Assembly: GCF_014529945.1 (NCBI RefSeq)
Contig: NZ_JACVFB010000006.1
Location: forward strand, 124,001 to 188,000
Length of the DNA stretch: 64,000 nt
Source of the DNA: Chitinophaga varians
GTDB taxonomy: Bacteria; Bacteroidota; Bacteroidia; Chitinophagales; Chitinophagaceae
Direction of reading: 5' to 3'
Shown here: piece after piece, positions 1 to 7,970 of the stretch
Layout of the letters: each line of letters begins with the position of its first letter
Numbering within the stretch: the stretch's first letter is position 1
Notes under the pieces: generated by a model
The model's database searches: none
Seen by the model: the letters and a program-made list of their open reading frames with translations, nothing else
What the model was told of the DNA's origin: nothing
Made by a program: the position numbers and the translations under genes

Positions 1-18
1 CGAAAATATTACACTATC

Positions 19-1524
19 ATGGATAAAAATCGTGTATACGTCTTTGATACCACCCTGCGTGATGGCGAACAGGTTCCTGGTTGCCAGCTGACTACCGTCG
101 AAAAAATTATTGTAGCGAAAAAACTGGAAGCACTGGGTGTAGATATCATCGAAGCCGGCTTCCCTATCTCCAGCCCCGGCGATTTCCAGAGCGTGGTGGA
201 AATATCCAAAGCGGTTACTGAACCCGTTATCTGCGCTCTCACCCGTGCTAACACCACCGATATCGACGCGGCAGCAGAAGCGCTCCGCTATGCTAAACGC
301 AAGCGTATCCATACCGGTATCGGCTCTTCAGATATCCACATCAAACATAAATTCAACAGCACCCGCGAACAGATTGTGGAACGCGCGGTAGCTGCCGTGA
401 AATACGCCCGCAAATTCACCGATGACGTGGAATTTTTTGCGGAAGACGCAGGTCGCGCTGACAACGCCTTCCTCGCACAGATGATCGAAGCGGTGATCGC
501 TGCCGGCGCCACTACCGTGAACATCCCCGACACCAACGGCTACTGCCTGCCCGACCAGTACGGCGCTAAAATCAAATACCTGACAGAACACGTCTCCAAT
601 ATTGATAAAGCCATTATCTCCGTTCACTGCCACAACGATCTCGGTCTGGCTACTGCCAACACCATCGCCGGCGTAATGAACGGCGCCCGCCAGGTGGAAT
701 GTACGATCAACGGTATCGGCGAACGCGCCGGTAACACCTCCCTCGAAGAAGTGGCCATGATCCTGAAAACACACCACGGACTGGGATATCATACCAATAT
801 CAACTCTAAAGGCATCTACGAAATCAGCACGCTGGTAGAGAAAATGATGCGCATGCCGGTACAGGCCAACAAAGCCATCGTAGGCCGCAACGCCTTCGCA
901 CACAGCTCCGGTATCCACCAGGATGGTGTGCTGAAACATCGTGAGAACTACGAAATCCTCAATCCGGAAGACGTAGGCATCAACTCCAACGCCATTATCC
1001 TCACCGCCCGCAGCGGTCGCCATGCCCTCAAACACCACCTCGAGCGCCTGGGCTACAAAATGGATAAGATCAACCTCGACGAAGTGTACCAACGTTTCCT
1101 CGAAATGGCAGACAACAAAAAAGAAATCAACGACGCTGACCTGCTGCAGCTGATGGGCGATGGTGATAGCAAAAACTATGGTGACAAAGCCATTAAAGTA
1201 ACCTTGTTACAGGTGGTATGCGGTGATCCGCTGCGCCCGATGGCTACCGTGAAACTGCGCATCAACGGCGAAGACCGGGAAGCCAGTGCAGCCGGTAACG
1301 GTCCTGTAAACGCTACCATCAACGCTATCCACGCTATCATCAAAGATGATATCGAACTGGATGAATTCAGCATTCAGGCGATGCATGGCGGCAGTGAAGA
1401 TGTCAGCAAAGTAAATATGCGCGTAAAACACAACGGCCAGTCGTTCTATGGTTTCGGTTACTCTACCGATATCGTGAATGCCTCTGTTCACGCCTATGTA
1501 GACGCGCTCAACAAGATATACTAA
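19..1524 (+). CDS. leuA: 2-isopropylmalate synthase
   Basis: Condenses acetyl-CoA with 2-oxoisovalerate, the first committed step of leucine synthesis in the cytoplasm. The N-terminal DTTLRDGEQ signature (residues 10-18) and the HCH metal pair (H203, H205) mark the HMGL-like TIM barrel. The last ~120 residues form the LeuA regulatory domain that binds leucine in this family. At 501 residues it has the usual full length. Its start is 18 bases inside the window edge, so any upstream ilv/leu genes are out of view. A strong hairpin terminator follows the stop. Homocitrate or citramalate synthase are close relatives, but the overall match favours LeuA. Confidence 0.95.
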   Translation: MDKNRVYVFDTTLRDGEQVPGCQLTTVEKIIVAKKLEALGVDIIEAGFPISSPGDFQSVVEISKAVTEPVICALTRANTTDIDAAAEALRYAKRKRIHTGIGSSDIHIKHKFNSTREQIVERAVAAVKYARKFTDDVEFFAEDAGRADNAFLAQMIEAVIAAGATTVNIPDTNGYCLPDQYGAKIKYLTEHVSNIDKAIISVHCHNDLGLATANTIAGVMNGARQVECTINGIGERAGNTSLEEVAMILKTHHGLGYHTNINSKGIYEISTLVEKMMRMPVQANKAIVGRNAFAHSSGIHQDGVLKHRENYEILNPEDVGINSNAIILTARSGRHALKHHLERLGYKMDKINLDEVYQRFLEMADNKKEINDADLLQLMGDGDSKNYGDKAIKVTLLQVVCGDPLRPMATVKLRINGEDREASAAGNGPVNATINAIHAIIKDDIELDEFSIQAMHGGSEDVSKVNMRVKHNGQSFYGFGYSTDIVNASVHAYVDALNKIY

Positions 1525-1544
1525 CTATTGCCAACAGAACGTAC

Positions 1545-1583
1545 AACGGAGTTGCGGTGAATAACCGGCAACTCCGTTTTTTG
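1545..1583 (+). terminator. Rho-independent terminator after leuA
   Basis: An 11-bp stem, AACGGAGTTGC pairing with GCAACTCCGTT, has a short loop and is followed by a T run. It lies 20 bases after the leuA stop, so it argues against translating the next gene from any start upstream of about 1590. Confidence 0.85.
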
Positions 1584-1646
1584 TGTAGCATGGTTTTTGT
1601 TGACTGCGTTCACACGAATCAACTAGAGTCATTTAAACTACACAGT

Positions 1647-2009
1647 ATGAAATTTAACCATGTCTTGTTGGGCATTGTATGCCTTGCTGCCGCTGCGTGC
1701 CACAAAACTACCTGCACATCGGAGAATTATCCTCCCATAAAAGCGTCCCGCGTAGAAGGGACTGCTGACAGTATCCGGTTTAACCTGAGTTATTATACCT
1801 CCCGTTGTGAGCGTTTTTCCGGGTTTAAAGAATTTGATTCCGCCGGTGTTCATGTGGTGTACATCAAAAGTTTCTTCGAGTCATGCGATTGTACAGACAC
1901 GCTTCAAAGAACAGAACGGCCATTTGCCGTTAAAACACCGGGCCCCGGCACCTACTACTACAAATGGGGGCCATTTAATGGCGCTATTGACACCGTCGTG
2001 ATACATTAA
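1647..2009 (+). CDS. Small lipoprotein, copy 1 of a tandem pair
   Basis: A 120-residue protein with a lipoprotein signal: a hydrophobic stretch and the lipobox AAAC put the acylated cysteine at residue 18. The frame is open further upstream, but that part overlaps the leuA terminator, so the ATG at 1647 is chosen. The mature part shares a line-up with the next gene: DSIRxNL, DSAxVH, a CxC motif, AxKTPxPGxYYYKW and IDTVxI. Several cysteines (about residues 23, 54, 88 and 90) recur in both copies. No known family is recognised. It is probably a membrane-anchored envelope protein; the function is unknown. Confidence 0.8.
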   Translation: MKFNHVLLGIVCLAAAACHKTTCTSENYPPIKASRVEGTADSIRFNLSYYTSRCERFSGFKEFDSAGVHVVYIKSFFESCDCTDTLQRTERPFAVKTPGPGTYYYKWGPFNGAIDTVVIH

Positions 2010-2030
2010 TAAGCGATATTCAACAGGAAA

Positions 2031-2068
2031 AACGGCGTTGCAGTAACTGACTGCAACGCCGTTTTTTT
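2031..2068 (+). terminator. Rho-independent terminator between the tandem lipoproteins
   Basis: ACGGCGTTGCAGT pairs with ACTGCAACGCCGT and is followed by seven T. It separates the two paralogous lipoprotein genes into independent transcription units. Confidence 0.88.
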
Positions 2069-2137
2069 GAAATATCTGTAACCTGGTAGCATAGGGGGCG
2101 TTTTATCTGTGACCCAAATCTAAAAATCCCCTTGTTT

Positions 2138-2494
2138 ATGAAATGTATTCCTATCTTTTGTTGTTTGCTACTGACGATCGCGGGGTGCAAAAAGAAGACC
2201 TGCGGCACAGATGCTCCAACCTTAAAAGCCACACGGATGGCGGGTACTACGGACAGCATCCGGTATAACCTGTACTATATTTCCGGTTCGTGTTACATTT
2301 ATAAAGGGCTTCAGGAACGGGATTCCGCCAATGTTCATATGATCAGCGTACCGGAAGCCAAAACGGATTGTGAATGCGTTGGCACGGCTTTGCAGCGCCA
2401 TGTGGCCTACGCGTTCAAAACACCAGCCCCCGGCGCCTATTACTACAAATGGAATAACACCAGCGACCGCATAGATACCGTGATCATACCATGA
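2138..2494 (+). CDS. Small lipoprotein, copy 2 of a tandem pair
   Basis: A 118-residue paralogue of the preceding lipoprotein. The signal peptide ends in the lipobox IAGC with the lipid cysteine at residue 17, followed by the lysine run KKK. An in-frame TTG lies two codons upstream, but ATG 2138 gives a clean signal peptide. Shared elements with copy 1 are TTDSIRYNLYY, DSANVH, DCEC and AFKTPAPGAYYYKW. The sequences have diverged more at the N-terminus than in the YYYKW end, and a terminator separates the copies, so this looks like an old local duplication. Function unknown. Confidence 0.8.
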   Translation: MKCIPIFCCLLLTIAGCKKKTCGTDAPTLKATRMAGTTDSIRYNLYYISGSCYIYKGLQERDSANVHMISVPEAKTDCECVGTALQRHVAYAFKTPAPGAYYYKWNNTSDRIDTVIIP

Positions 2495-2537
2495 ACTACT
2501 GGCTTATAACGCATAAACACCCTGGACCACATCGTAG

Positions 2538-2557
2538 CCCAGGGCTTCAGCCCTGGG
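2538..2557. repeat. REP-like palindrome, copy 1
   Basis: The 20-mer CCCAGGGCTTCAGCCCTGGG forms a 9-bp stem with a 2-base centre and is preceded by TAG. Five more copies lie at 39969, 43131, 43474, 54360 and 54512. This copy overlaps the 3' end of the minus-strand dipeptidase gene and encodes its last residues and TGA stop. Confidence 0.85.
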
Positions 2558-3233
2558 GCGACAAAATATCCATCAGCGGATATTTTTTATAATCAGGGAG
2601 ATAAAAATGCCACCACTCGGTGCTGGACCCTTTAAAACCGTGTTGTTTCATCGTCTCACGCAGCAGTTTGCGGTTAGCCGTTACCGTTGGGTCGGAAGGG
2701 ACATAGTTCTCATGCGCTTTTTTAGTGAAGTCGTCAAAGTCGGTAGGCATCGCTACGGGTTTTCCGGTTTTAAGGTCTGCCATGGACAGGTCTACGGCTA
2801 CGCCCCGGTTATGCCCGGACCCTTTGCGTGGATCGGCGGCATACAGGTCGTTGGGCACAATCCTGAACATCGCTTCAGTAACACGGTAAGGACGGTAAGC
2901 ATCGTATATCAGCAGGGTATAGCCTTTTTTGTTCAGCGCTGCCTGTACGGCTTTCAGCTTCTCGGCGGCAGGCCGGCGCAGGTAGATCTTCGTGTTGGTA
3001 TAGAGTTGTTGATGGGTGAAGTTGTTGGTGGTGGCGTATCGCACGTCCTTACGGATATGCGGGATAAAAGTCTCCAGGTCCACCAGCTGCTGGCTGCTGT
3101 CCTTTTTTACCAGTTGGGTATATTGCGCATGGGTACCCAATACCAGCAGGCCGTATTTATTGGGTTTGATCTGCTGGGCGCCGGCCTGATGTAAAAGGCT
3201 TCCCAGCAGTGCTGTCAAGATCAGTTTTCTCAT
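2547..3233 (-). CDS. D-alanyl-D-alanine dipeptidase (VanX/DdpX-like)
   Basis: A zinc dipeptidase of peptidase family M15D that splits D-Ala-D-Ala, probably in the periplasm during wall recycling. Visible motifs are DAYRPYR, the zinc motif SGHNRGVAVD (SxHxxGxAxD) and the catalytic EWWHF near the C-terminus. The ATG at 3233 opens a signal peptide, MRKLILTALLGSLLHQAGAQ; a longer frame to 3260 lacks one. The gene has its own unit, convergent with the lipoprotein to its left. Oddly, the final PQG and stop are encoded by a REP-like palindrome, which suggests that the repeat altered the original C-terminus. Secretion argues for nutrient or wall turnover rather than vancomycin resistance, and no vanA/vanH genes are nearby. 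Confidence 0.88.
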   Translation of the reverse strand: MRKLILTALLGSLLHQAGAQQIKPNKYGLLVLGTHAQYTQLVKKDSSQQLVDLETFIPHIRKDVRYATTNNFTHQQLYTNTKIYLRRPAAEKLKAVQAALNKKGYTLLIYDAYRPYRVTEAMFRIVPNDLYAADPRKGSGHNRGVAVDLSMADLKTGKPVAMPTDFDDFTKKAHENYVPSDPTVTANRKLLRETMKQHGFKGSSTEWWHFYLPDYKKYPLMDILSPQG

Positions 3234-3327
3234 GGTCTCAAATGATAAAAAGTCGTTCATTTGCTCCGGAAATTATTGAATTTTGCGAAAATTAGGCAAG
3301 AAAGTATGAAATACAGTGAAAATACAA

Positions 3328-3359
3328 TTGCAAACCGCTTGGTAAAATAGGTATTTTAG
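3328..3359 (+). promoter_or_regulatory. Possible promoter of the fucose cluster
   Basis: TATTTTAG at 3352-3359 is one base from the Bacteroidota -7 box TAnnTTTG. A TTG lies 21 bases upstream (3328-3330) as a -33 candidate. The start codon follows 19 bases later. The match is imperfect. Confidence 0.35.
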
Positions 3360-3378
3360 AACCCTTAAATTTTTTAAT

Positions 3379-4161
3379 ATGGAGCTGTTCAGATTAGATC
3401 ACAAAGTGGCGGTTATCACCGGTGGTGGTAGCGGCATAGGACAGGCGATCGCAAAATGCTTTGGCGCCCAGGGTGCAAGGGTGCATATTATTGAACTGAA
3501 TGAAGAAGGGGGCCGGAGCACGGCAGAAGAAATCAGGGCGGCAGGCGGACAGGCGGAAGTACATGCCTGCAACGTGGCCGACCAGGCAGCGGTGATCAAC
3601 GTGATGGACAGCATTGTGCAGCAGGCCGGTAAACTGGACATCCTGGTAAACTGCGCCGGCATTGCACATGTCGGCAATCTGGAAAATACCGGTGAGCAGG
3701 ATTTCGACCGGGTGTACCAGGTAAATGTGAAAGGCACCTATAACTGCATGTATGCGGTGATCAAACAAATGAAAACACAGGGCGGCGGCGTGATACTCAA
3801 TATCGCTTCCATCGCTTCCAGCGTGGGCATCCCCGACAGATTCGCCTACTCTATGAGCAAAGGCGCGGTACTCACCATGACGCTGTCTGCTGCCAAAGAT
3901 TACCTCGGTAGCAACATCCGTTGCAACTGCATCTCTCCGGCAAGGGTACACACCCCATTCGTGGACGGGTTCCTCGCTAAAAACTATCCCGGCAAAGAAG
4001 CGGAAATGTTCGATAAACTGAGCAAAACGCAGCCGATAGGCCGTATGGCGAAGCCGGTGGAAGTTGGTCACCTGGCCCTTTACCTCTGCTCCGATGAGGC
4101 TGGTTTCATTACCGGATGCGACTACCCGATTGATGGCGGTTTTATCAGGTTAAATAATTAA
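3379..4161 (+). CDS. SDR oxidoreductase, likely 2-keto-3-deoxy-L-fuconate 4-dehydrogenase
   Basis: A classical short-chain dehydrogenase of 260 residues. The nucleotide-binding motif TGGGSGIG is at residues 14-21, the NIAS serine segment lies mid-protein, and the catalytic YxxxK is Y157/K161. It is the first gene of a cluster whose other members match the non-phosphorylative L-fucose pathway described in Xanthomonas and related bacteria. That pathway has two SDRs: L-fucose dehydrogenase and 2-keto-3-deoxyfuconate dehydrogenase. The other SDR here (7131) starts MDLGL, as I recall for L-fucose dehydrogenases, which leaves this one for the later oxidation. The assignment is inferred from context; the SDR fold itself is certain. 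Confidence 0.72.
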   Translation: MELFRLDHKVAVITGGGSGIGQAIAKCFGAQGARVHIIELNEEGGRSTAEEIRAAGGQAEVHACNVADQAAVINVMDSIVQQAGKLDILVNCAGIAHVGNLENTGEQDFDRVYQVNVKGTYNCMYAVIKQMKTQGGGVILNIASIASSVGIPDRFAYSMSKGAVLTMTLSAAKDYLGSNIRCNCISPARVHTPFVDGFLAKNYPGKEAEMFDKLSKTQPIGRMAKPVEVGHLALYLCSDEAGFITGCDYPIDGGFIRLNN

Positions 4162-4231
4162 TAGATTGAATGTGATGAATCTAGCTGAAGGTTATTATCT
4201 TTCAATCTATTCATTCATCAATCATTAATAA
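4162..4231. repeat. Imperfect inverted repeat between SDR and lipoprotein
   Basis: AATAGATTGAA on the left pairs with TTCAATCTATT on the right, and ATTCATTCATC-like words repeat on both sides. It belongs to the wider set of AT-rich intergenic inverted repeats in this window. Within the fucose cluster it may attenuate rather than end transcription. Confidence 0.55.
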
Positions 4232-4236
4232 CGATT

Positions 4237-4992
4237 ATGCAACATTTTCGTGTATGGCTGGCAGGGCTGGCAGTAGTAGCCTTTACCGCCTGTAATTCGG
4301 GAACCGGAAAAAAGAATAACGGCGCCGATACGGCTGCAGCACTGGTACCTGCTACTCCTGCAGGCGCTGTGGAAGTAGCTATCACAGGCAGAGATAAAGA
4401 CACCCAGCAGATCACCATTAAGTTTCAGATAAAAGATCTGAAAAAAGAAAAATCATTTGAACAGACCGTCCTGAAAGATGCACCCGATGCGGAACTGTTT
4501 AAAGTCTTGTGGGACGAGCCTAACAGCGCCTACATCGGCGTACTGAAGGCGAATCATGCTGTAAGGTATTACCATGCCAGCCAGGATGATAAAGGAGACC
4601 TGAAAATACTGTGGGCCACTGCTCCGCCGAAACGTATCTGGGAATACATGGAAAACACCATGGGCCTGGGTAAAGTGTCCGCTTCTGCGGAGCTGACCAA
4701 AAAGTACAGCAAAAACATGCAGTCAGGTATGATCATCGCCGATTTCGTGGCGGAAATCAGACCGGACAACAGTCCCGACAGCGTGGAACTGTATGTGGAA
4801 TTCGGCGGCGTACGCAAAAGCATGTACATCGGCATCCCCACGGGTTATCAGCCAACCATCCAGCAAACATCCGATGCTGACCATGTATACTTCTCACTGG
4901 TGAAAGATGGCAAGGCAGAACCCTTCATCGACCTGAAGGTGGAAAACGGTCGCTTACAGGTGAAAACACTGAAAGAAATCAAGAAAGACTAA
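4237..4992 (+). CDS. Lipoprotein of unknown function inside the fucose cluster
   Basis: A 251-residue protein with a signal peptide and the lipobox FTAC (lipid cysteine 19), followed by a low-complexity G/N/A/T/P linker to about residue 45. The mature part is lysine-rich and repeatedly mixes short strands (EVAITGRDKDTQQITIKF, SVELYVEFGG), suggesting a beta-rich fold. I recognise no family. It sits 75 bases after one fucose gene and 24 before the next on the same strand, so it is probably co-transcribed. It could aid sugar capture at the envelope, but nothing in the sequence proves this. Confidence 0.7.
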   Translation: MQHFRVWLAGLAVVAFTACNSGTGKKNNGADTAAALVPATPAGAVEVAITGRDKDTQQITIKFQIKDLKKEKSFEQTVLKDAPDAELFKVLWDEPNSAYIGVLKANHAVRYYHASQDDKGDLKILWATAPPKRIWEYMENTMGLGKVSASAELTKKYSKNMQSGMIIADFVAEIRPDNSPDSVELYVEFGGVRKSMYIGIPTGYQPTIQQTSDADHVYFSLVKDGKAEPFIDLKVENGRLQVKTLKEIKKD

Positions 4993-5016
4993 AGGATAAC
5001 AATTAAAAATATTGAA

Positions 5017-5868
5017 ATGAAACTGATCAGGTTTGGTTTACCGGGACAAGAAAAGCCGGGCATTGTTACAGCAGCAGGCATGTTTGACGTCAGCGCTTTT
5101 GGAGAAGATTTTGGAGAACAATTTCTGGCTACCAACGGCCTGGAACGCCTGTCCCAATGGTGGGAACAGCACGGCGCTTCCTGCCCGCAGGTACCTGCCG
5201 GCACCCGTCTGGGCGCACCGCTGCAACGGCCGTCCAAAATCGTGTGCATCGGTCTGAACTACGCTGACCACGCCCGCGAAACCAATGCTCCGATCCCGAC
5301 AGAACCAATCGTGTTCTTCAAAAGCACTACGGCACTGGTAGGTCCGAACGATGACCTGGTGATTCCACGTAACAGCGAAAAAACCGACTGGGAAGTGGAA
5401 CTGGCCGTGGTAATCGGTAAAAAAGCCTCCTATGTGGAAGAAAAAGACGCACTGGACTACGTGGCCGGTTATTGCCTGCACAACGACTACAGCGAGCGCG
5501 CCTTCCAGCTGGAAAGAAATGGTCAATGGGTAAAAGGAAAAAGCTGCGACACCTTCGCGCCGATGGGCCCGTGGCTGGCTACCAAAGATGAAATCAAAGA
5601 CGTCAACAATCTGCGTTTATGGCTCACCGTTAACGGGCAGAAAATGCAGGACGGCAACACGTCCAACTTCATCTTCAACGTGCAGTACATTGTTTCCTAC
5701 CTGAGCCAGTTCATGACACTGCTCCCGGGTGATGTGATCTCTACCGGTACACCGGCAGGCGTAGGCCTCGGCATGAACCCGCAGGTTTACCTGAAAGCAG
5801 GTGACGTGGTAGAACTGGGCATCGATGGCCTGGGAACTTCCAAACAATCAGTAGTAGCCTATAAATAA
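5017..5868 (+). CDS. Fumarylacetoacetate hydrolase family; likely 2,4-diketo-3-deoxy-L-fuconate hydrolase
   Basis: A 283-residue FAH-family enzyme. Family features include KIVCIGLNYADHARE, the metal-binding acidic stretch DWEVELAVVIGKKA, GYCLHNDYSER and the C-terminal GDVISTGTPAGVG loop. In the oxidative L-fucose pathway this family cleaves 2,4-diketo-3-deoxy-L-fuconate to pyruvate and L-lactate. It is followed after 6 bases by the mutarotase gene and later by lactonase, SDR and FucP, which supports that substrate. Related enzymes act on other acylpyruvates, so without the cluster only the family could be named. Confidence 0.82.
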   Translation: MKLIRFGLPGQEKPGIVTAAGMFDVSAFGEDFGEQFLATNGLERLSQWWEQHGASCPQVPAGTRLGAPLQRPSKIVCIGLNYADHARETNAPIPTEPIVFFKSTTALVGPNDDLVIPRNSEKTDWEVELAVVIGKKASYVEEKDALDYVAGYCLHNDYSERAFQLERNGQWVKGKSCDTFAPMGPWLATKDEIKDVNNLRLWLTVNGQKMQDGNTSNFIFNVQYIVSYLSQFMTLLPGDVISTGTPAGVGLGMNPQVYLKAGDVVELGIDGLGTSKQSVVAYK

Positions 5869-5874
5869 CCGCCT

Positions 5875-6204
5875 ATGAAACGTTATTGTCTGGCACTCGA
5901 CCTGGTCAACGATCCGCAGCTGATAGCCGAATATGAAGACTATCACCGCAATGTATGGCCGGAGATCAAAAAAAGCATTACCGACAGCGGCATCGAAAAC
6001 ATGGAGATCTACCGCGCCGGCAACCGCCTGTTTATGATCATGGAAGTGAACGATACTTTCTCTTTCGAAACCAAAGGCGCCATGGATGCTGCCAATCCTA
6101 CCGTACAGGAATGGGAACAGCTCATGTGGAAATACCAGCAGGCTTTGCCGGTAGCCAAGCCGGGAGAGAAATGGATCATCATGGATAAGATTTTCTCATT
6201 GTAA
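5875..6204 (+). CDS. RhaM-like sugar mutarotase, likely L-fucose mutarotase
   Basis: A 109-residue protein of the L-rhamnose mutarotase family (DUF718, dimeric ferredoxin-like fold), which interconverts alpha and beta anomers of a 6-deoxy sugar. The opening MKRYCLALDL, the YHRNVWPEI segment and the C-terminal WEQLMWKYQ/GEKWIIMDKIF are typical. It begins 6 bases after the FAH gene, so it is translated from the same message. In Xanthomonas-type fucose clusters a protein of this family serves as L-fucose mutarotase. L-rhamnose is the alternative substrate, but no rhamnose isomerase or kinase is present. Confidence 0.82.
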   Translation: MKRYCLALDLVNDPQLIAEYEDYHRNVWPEIKKSITDSGIENMEIYRAGNRLFMIMEVNDTFSFETKGAMDAANPTVQEWEQLMWKYQQALPVAKPGEKWIIMDKIFSL

Positions 6205-6213
6205 TATTTTTTC

Positions 6214-6285
6214 ATTTGGTTATTTGGCCATTGATGGGATTCCGTAAAATGGTCAAATAACCAAATAACCAAGTGACCAAATGGT
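6214..6285. repeat. Inverted repeat with 8-bp periodic right arm (CAAATAAC family)
   Basis: A 19-bp left arm (6214-6232) pairs with 6248-6266 with one mismatch. The right arm continues as an 8-bp tandem, CAAATAAC CAAATAAC CAAGTGAC CAAATGG. The last unit contains the ATG of the lactonase gene at 6281. Similar words occur at 21548-21633 and 26243-26317. Confidence 0.85.
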
Positions 6286-7108
6286 AATCGACGCACATCA
6301 GCATTTCTGGCAGTATGATCCCGTCCGCGACGCCTGGATAGATGATTCCATGCAGGTTATCCGGAGGGATTTCTTTCCGGAACACCTGGAACCCGTGCTG
6401 GCCTCCAACGGCGTACACGGCTGCGTGGCGGTCCAGGCCGATCAGTCGGAGAACGAAACCGCTTTCCTGCTGGACCTGGCCGATAAACATCCGTTCATCA
6501 AAGGGGTGGTAGGCTGGACAGACCTGCGCGGTCCCGGTGTACGCGACCGGCTGGCCGCTTATGCCGCTCATCCTAAGCTGAAAGGCTTCCGGCATATTGT
6601 GCAGGGCGAACCTGACACCAATTTCCTGCTGGGAGAAGATTTTTGCCGCGGCATCGCTGCGCTGGCGGAGTTCGGATTTACCTACGATATCCTCGTGTAT
6701 CCGAAACAGTTAGCCGCCACGGCTGCTTTTGTGGAAAAATTTCCGGACCACCGCTTCGTGATCGATCACGTGGCCAAGCCGGACTTCAAAACCGGAGCAC
6801 TCAACGAATGGGCTGCCTATATGCGTCGCATCGCCCAGGCGCCCAATGTATACTGTAAACTCAGCGGACTGGTAACCGAAGCCGACTGGCAGCACTGGCA
6901 ACAGGAACACTTCGAACCATTCCTCGATGTAGTATTGGAGAGCTTCGGTCCTGACCGGCTCATGTTTGGCTCCGACTGGCCCGTTTGCCTGCTGGCAGCG
7001 GAATATGCCCAGGTGAAAAACATCGTCACCAGCTACATCAGCAAACTATCAACAACAGCACAAAACAACATTATGGGAGGCAACGCCATCTCATTTTATC
7101 ATCTATAA
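6281..7108 (+). CDS. Amidohydrolase family lactonase, likely L-fuconolactonase
   Basis: A 275-residue amidohydrolase-2 (COG3618) enzyme. The N-terminal metal motif is DAHQHFW, a conserved FVIDHVAKP holds another ligand, and the C-terminal FGSDWPVC aspartate motif completes the site. In this cluster it should open L-fucono-1,5-lactone, the product of L-fucose dehydrogenase, to L-fuconate. The start at 6281 places HQHFW close to the N-terminus as in homologues. The start codon itself lies in the last unit of an 8-bp repeat array, so the repeat is also its ribosome-entry region. 22 bases separate it from the next SDR gene. Confidence 0.85.
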   Translation: MVIDAHQHFWQYDPVRDAWIDDSMQVIRRDFFPEHLEPVLASNGVHGCVAVQADQSENETAFLLDLADKHPFIKGVVGWTDLRGPGVRDRLAAYAAHPKLKGFRHIVQGEPDTNFLLGEDFCRGIAALAEFGFTYDILVYPKQLAATAAFVEKFPDHRFVIDHVAKPDFKTGALNEWAAYMRRIAQAPNVYCKLSGLVTEADWQHWQQEHFEPFLDVVLESFGPDRLMFGSDWPVCLLAAEYAQVKNIVTSYISKLSTTAQNNIMGGNAISFYHL

Positions 7109-7130
7109 AATAAAGCACAACACCACGCAT

Positions 7131-7913
7131 ATGGATTTAGGATTACAGGGAAAAGTGATTATTGTTACCGGCGGTGCCAAAGGTATTGGAGAAGGAATAG
7201 CCAAACTGGTAGCAGCAGAAGGAGGCATTGTCGTAATTGCCGGCAGAAATGAAGCAGACAACAGCAAAACCGTCAACGATATCATCGGGGCGGGTGGCCA
7301 GGCATATGGTATCCGGGCCGAGCTGTCCAATGTGGACGACTGCCGCAAAGTGATCGCTGAAACCATAGAAAAATACGGAAAAATAGACGGCCTGGTGAAC
7401 AACGCCGGCGCTAATGACGGGGTAGGACTCGAAAGCGGTAGCCCGGAACGTTTTATGCAGTCACTGCAAAACAACCTGTCACACTACTACAACCTGGCCC
7501 ACTTTGCGCTGCCATACCTGAAAAGCACCAAAGGCAATATTGTGAATATCGGCTCTAAAGTAGCTACTACCGGTCAGGGTAACACCTCCGGCTACGCCGC
7601 TTCCAAAGGCGCCATCAACGCGCTGACCCGCGAATGGGCGGTAGAACTGCTGCCACATTCCGTGCGTGTCAACACGGTCATCCCGGCCGAAGTATGGACG
7701 CCACTGTACGAAACCTGGATCAACTCTCTGCCCAATCCAAAGGAAAAACTGGCTTCCATCACCGCCAAAATTCCTTTTGAGCACAGAATGACCACCTCCG
7801 AAGAGATCGCCAACACCACCGTGTTCCTGCTGTCTCCCCGTTCATCACATACAACCGGACAGATATTATTCGTTGACGGAGGTTATACACACCTCGACAG
7901 GTCCATCAGCTGA
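7131..7913 (+). CDS. SDR oxidoreductase, likely L-fucose dehydrogenase
   Basis: A 260-residue classical SDR. The cofactor motif TGGAKGIG is at residues 13-20, NNAG follows near 87, and the catalytic Y155/K159 (YAASK) is in place. The MDLGL start resembles L-fucose dehydrogenases as I recall them. Expected reaction: L-fucose plus NAD(P)+ to L-fucono-1,5-lactone, feeding the lactonase encoded 22 bases upstream. The FucP transporter gene follows 57 bases later on the same strand. Which of the two SDRs does which oxidation is inferred, not shown. Confidence 0.76.
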   Translation: MDLGLQGKVIIVTGGAKGIGEGIAKLVAAEGGIVVIAGRNEADNSKTVNDIIGAGGQAYGIRAELSNVDDCRKVIAETIEKYGKIDGLVNNAGANDGVGLESGSPERFMQSLQNNLSHYYNLAHFALPYLKSTKGNIVNIGSKVATTGQGNTSGYAASKGAINALTREWAVELLPHSVRVNTVIPAEVWTPLYETWINSLPNPKEKLASITAKIPFEHRMTTSEEIANTTVFLLSPRSSHTTGQILFVDGGYTHLDRSIS

Positions 7914-7970
7914 GCATTTGCCAACTAAACTGATACATTACACTTTTACCTGAAAACAAAACTCTTCGTT

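Noticed and set aside
1557..1646. Longer start for the first small lipoprotein
   Set aside because: The extension overlaps the leuA terminator and would bury the signal peptide at residues 31-48.
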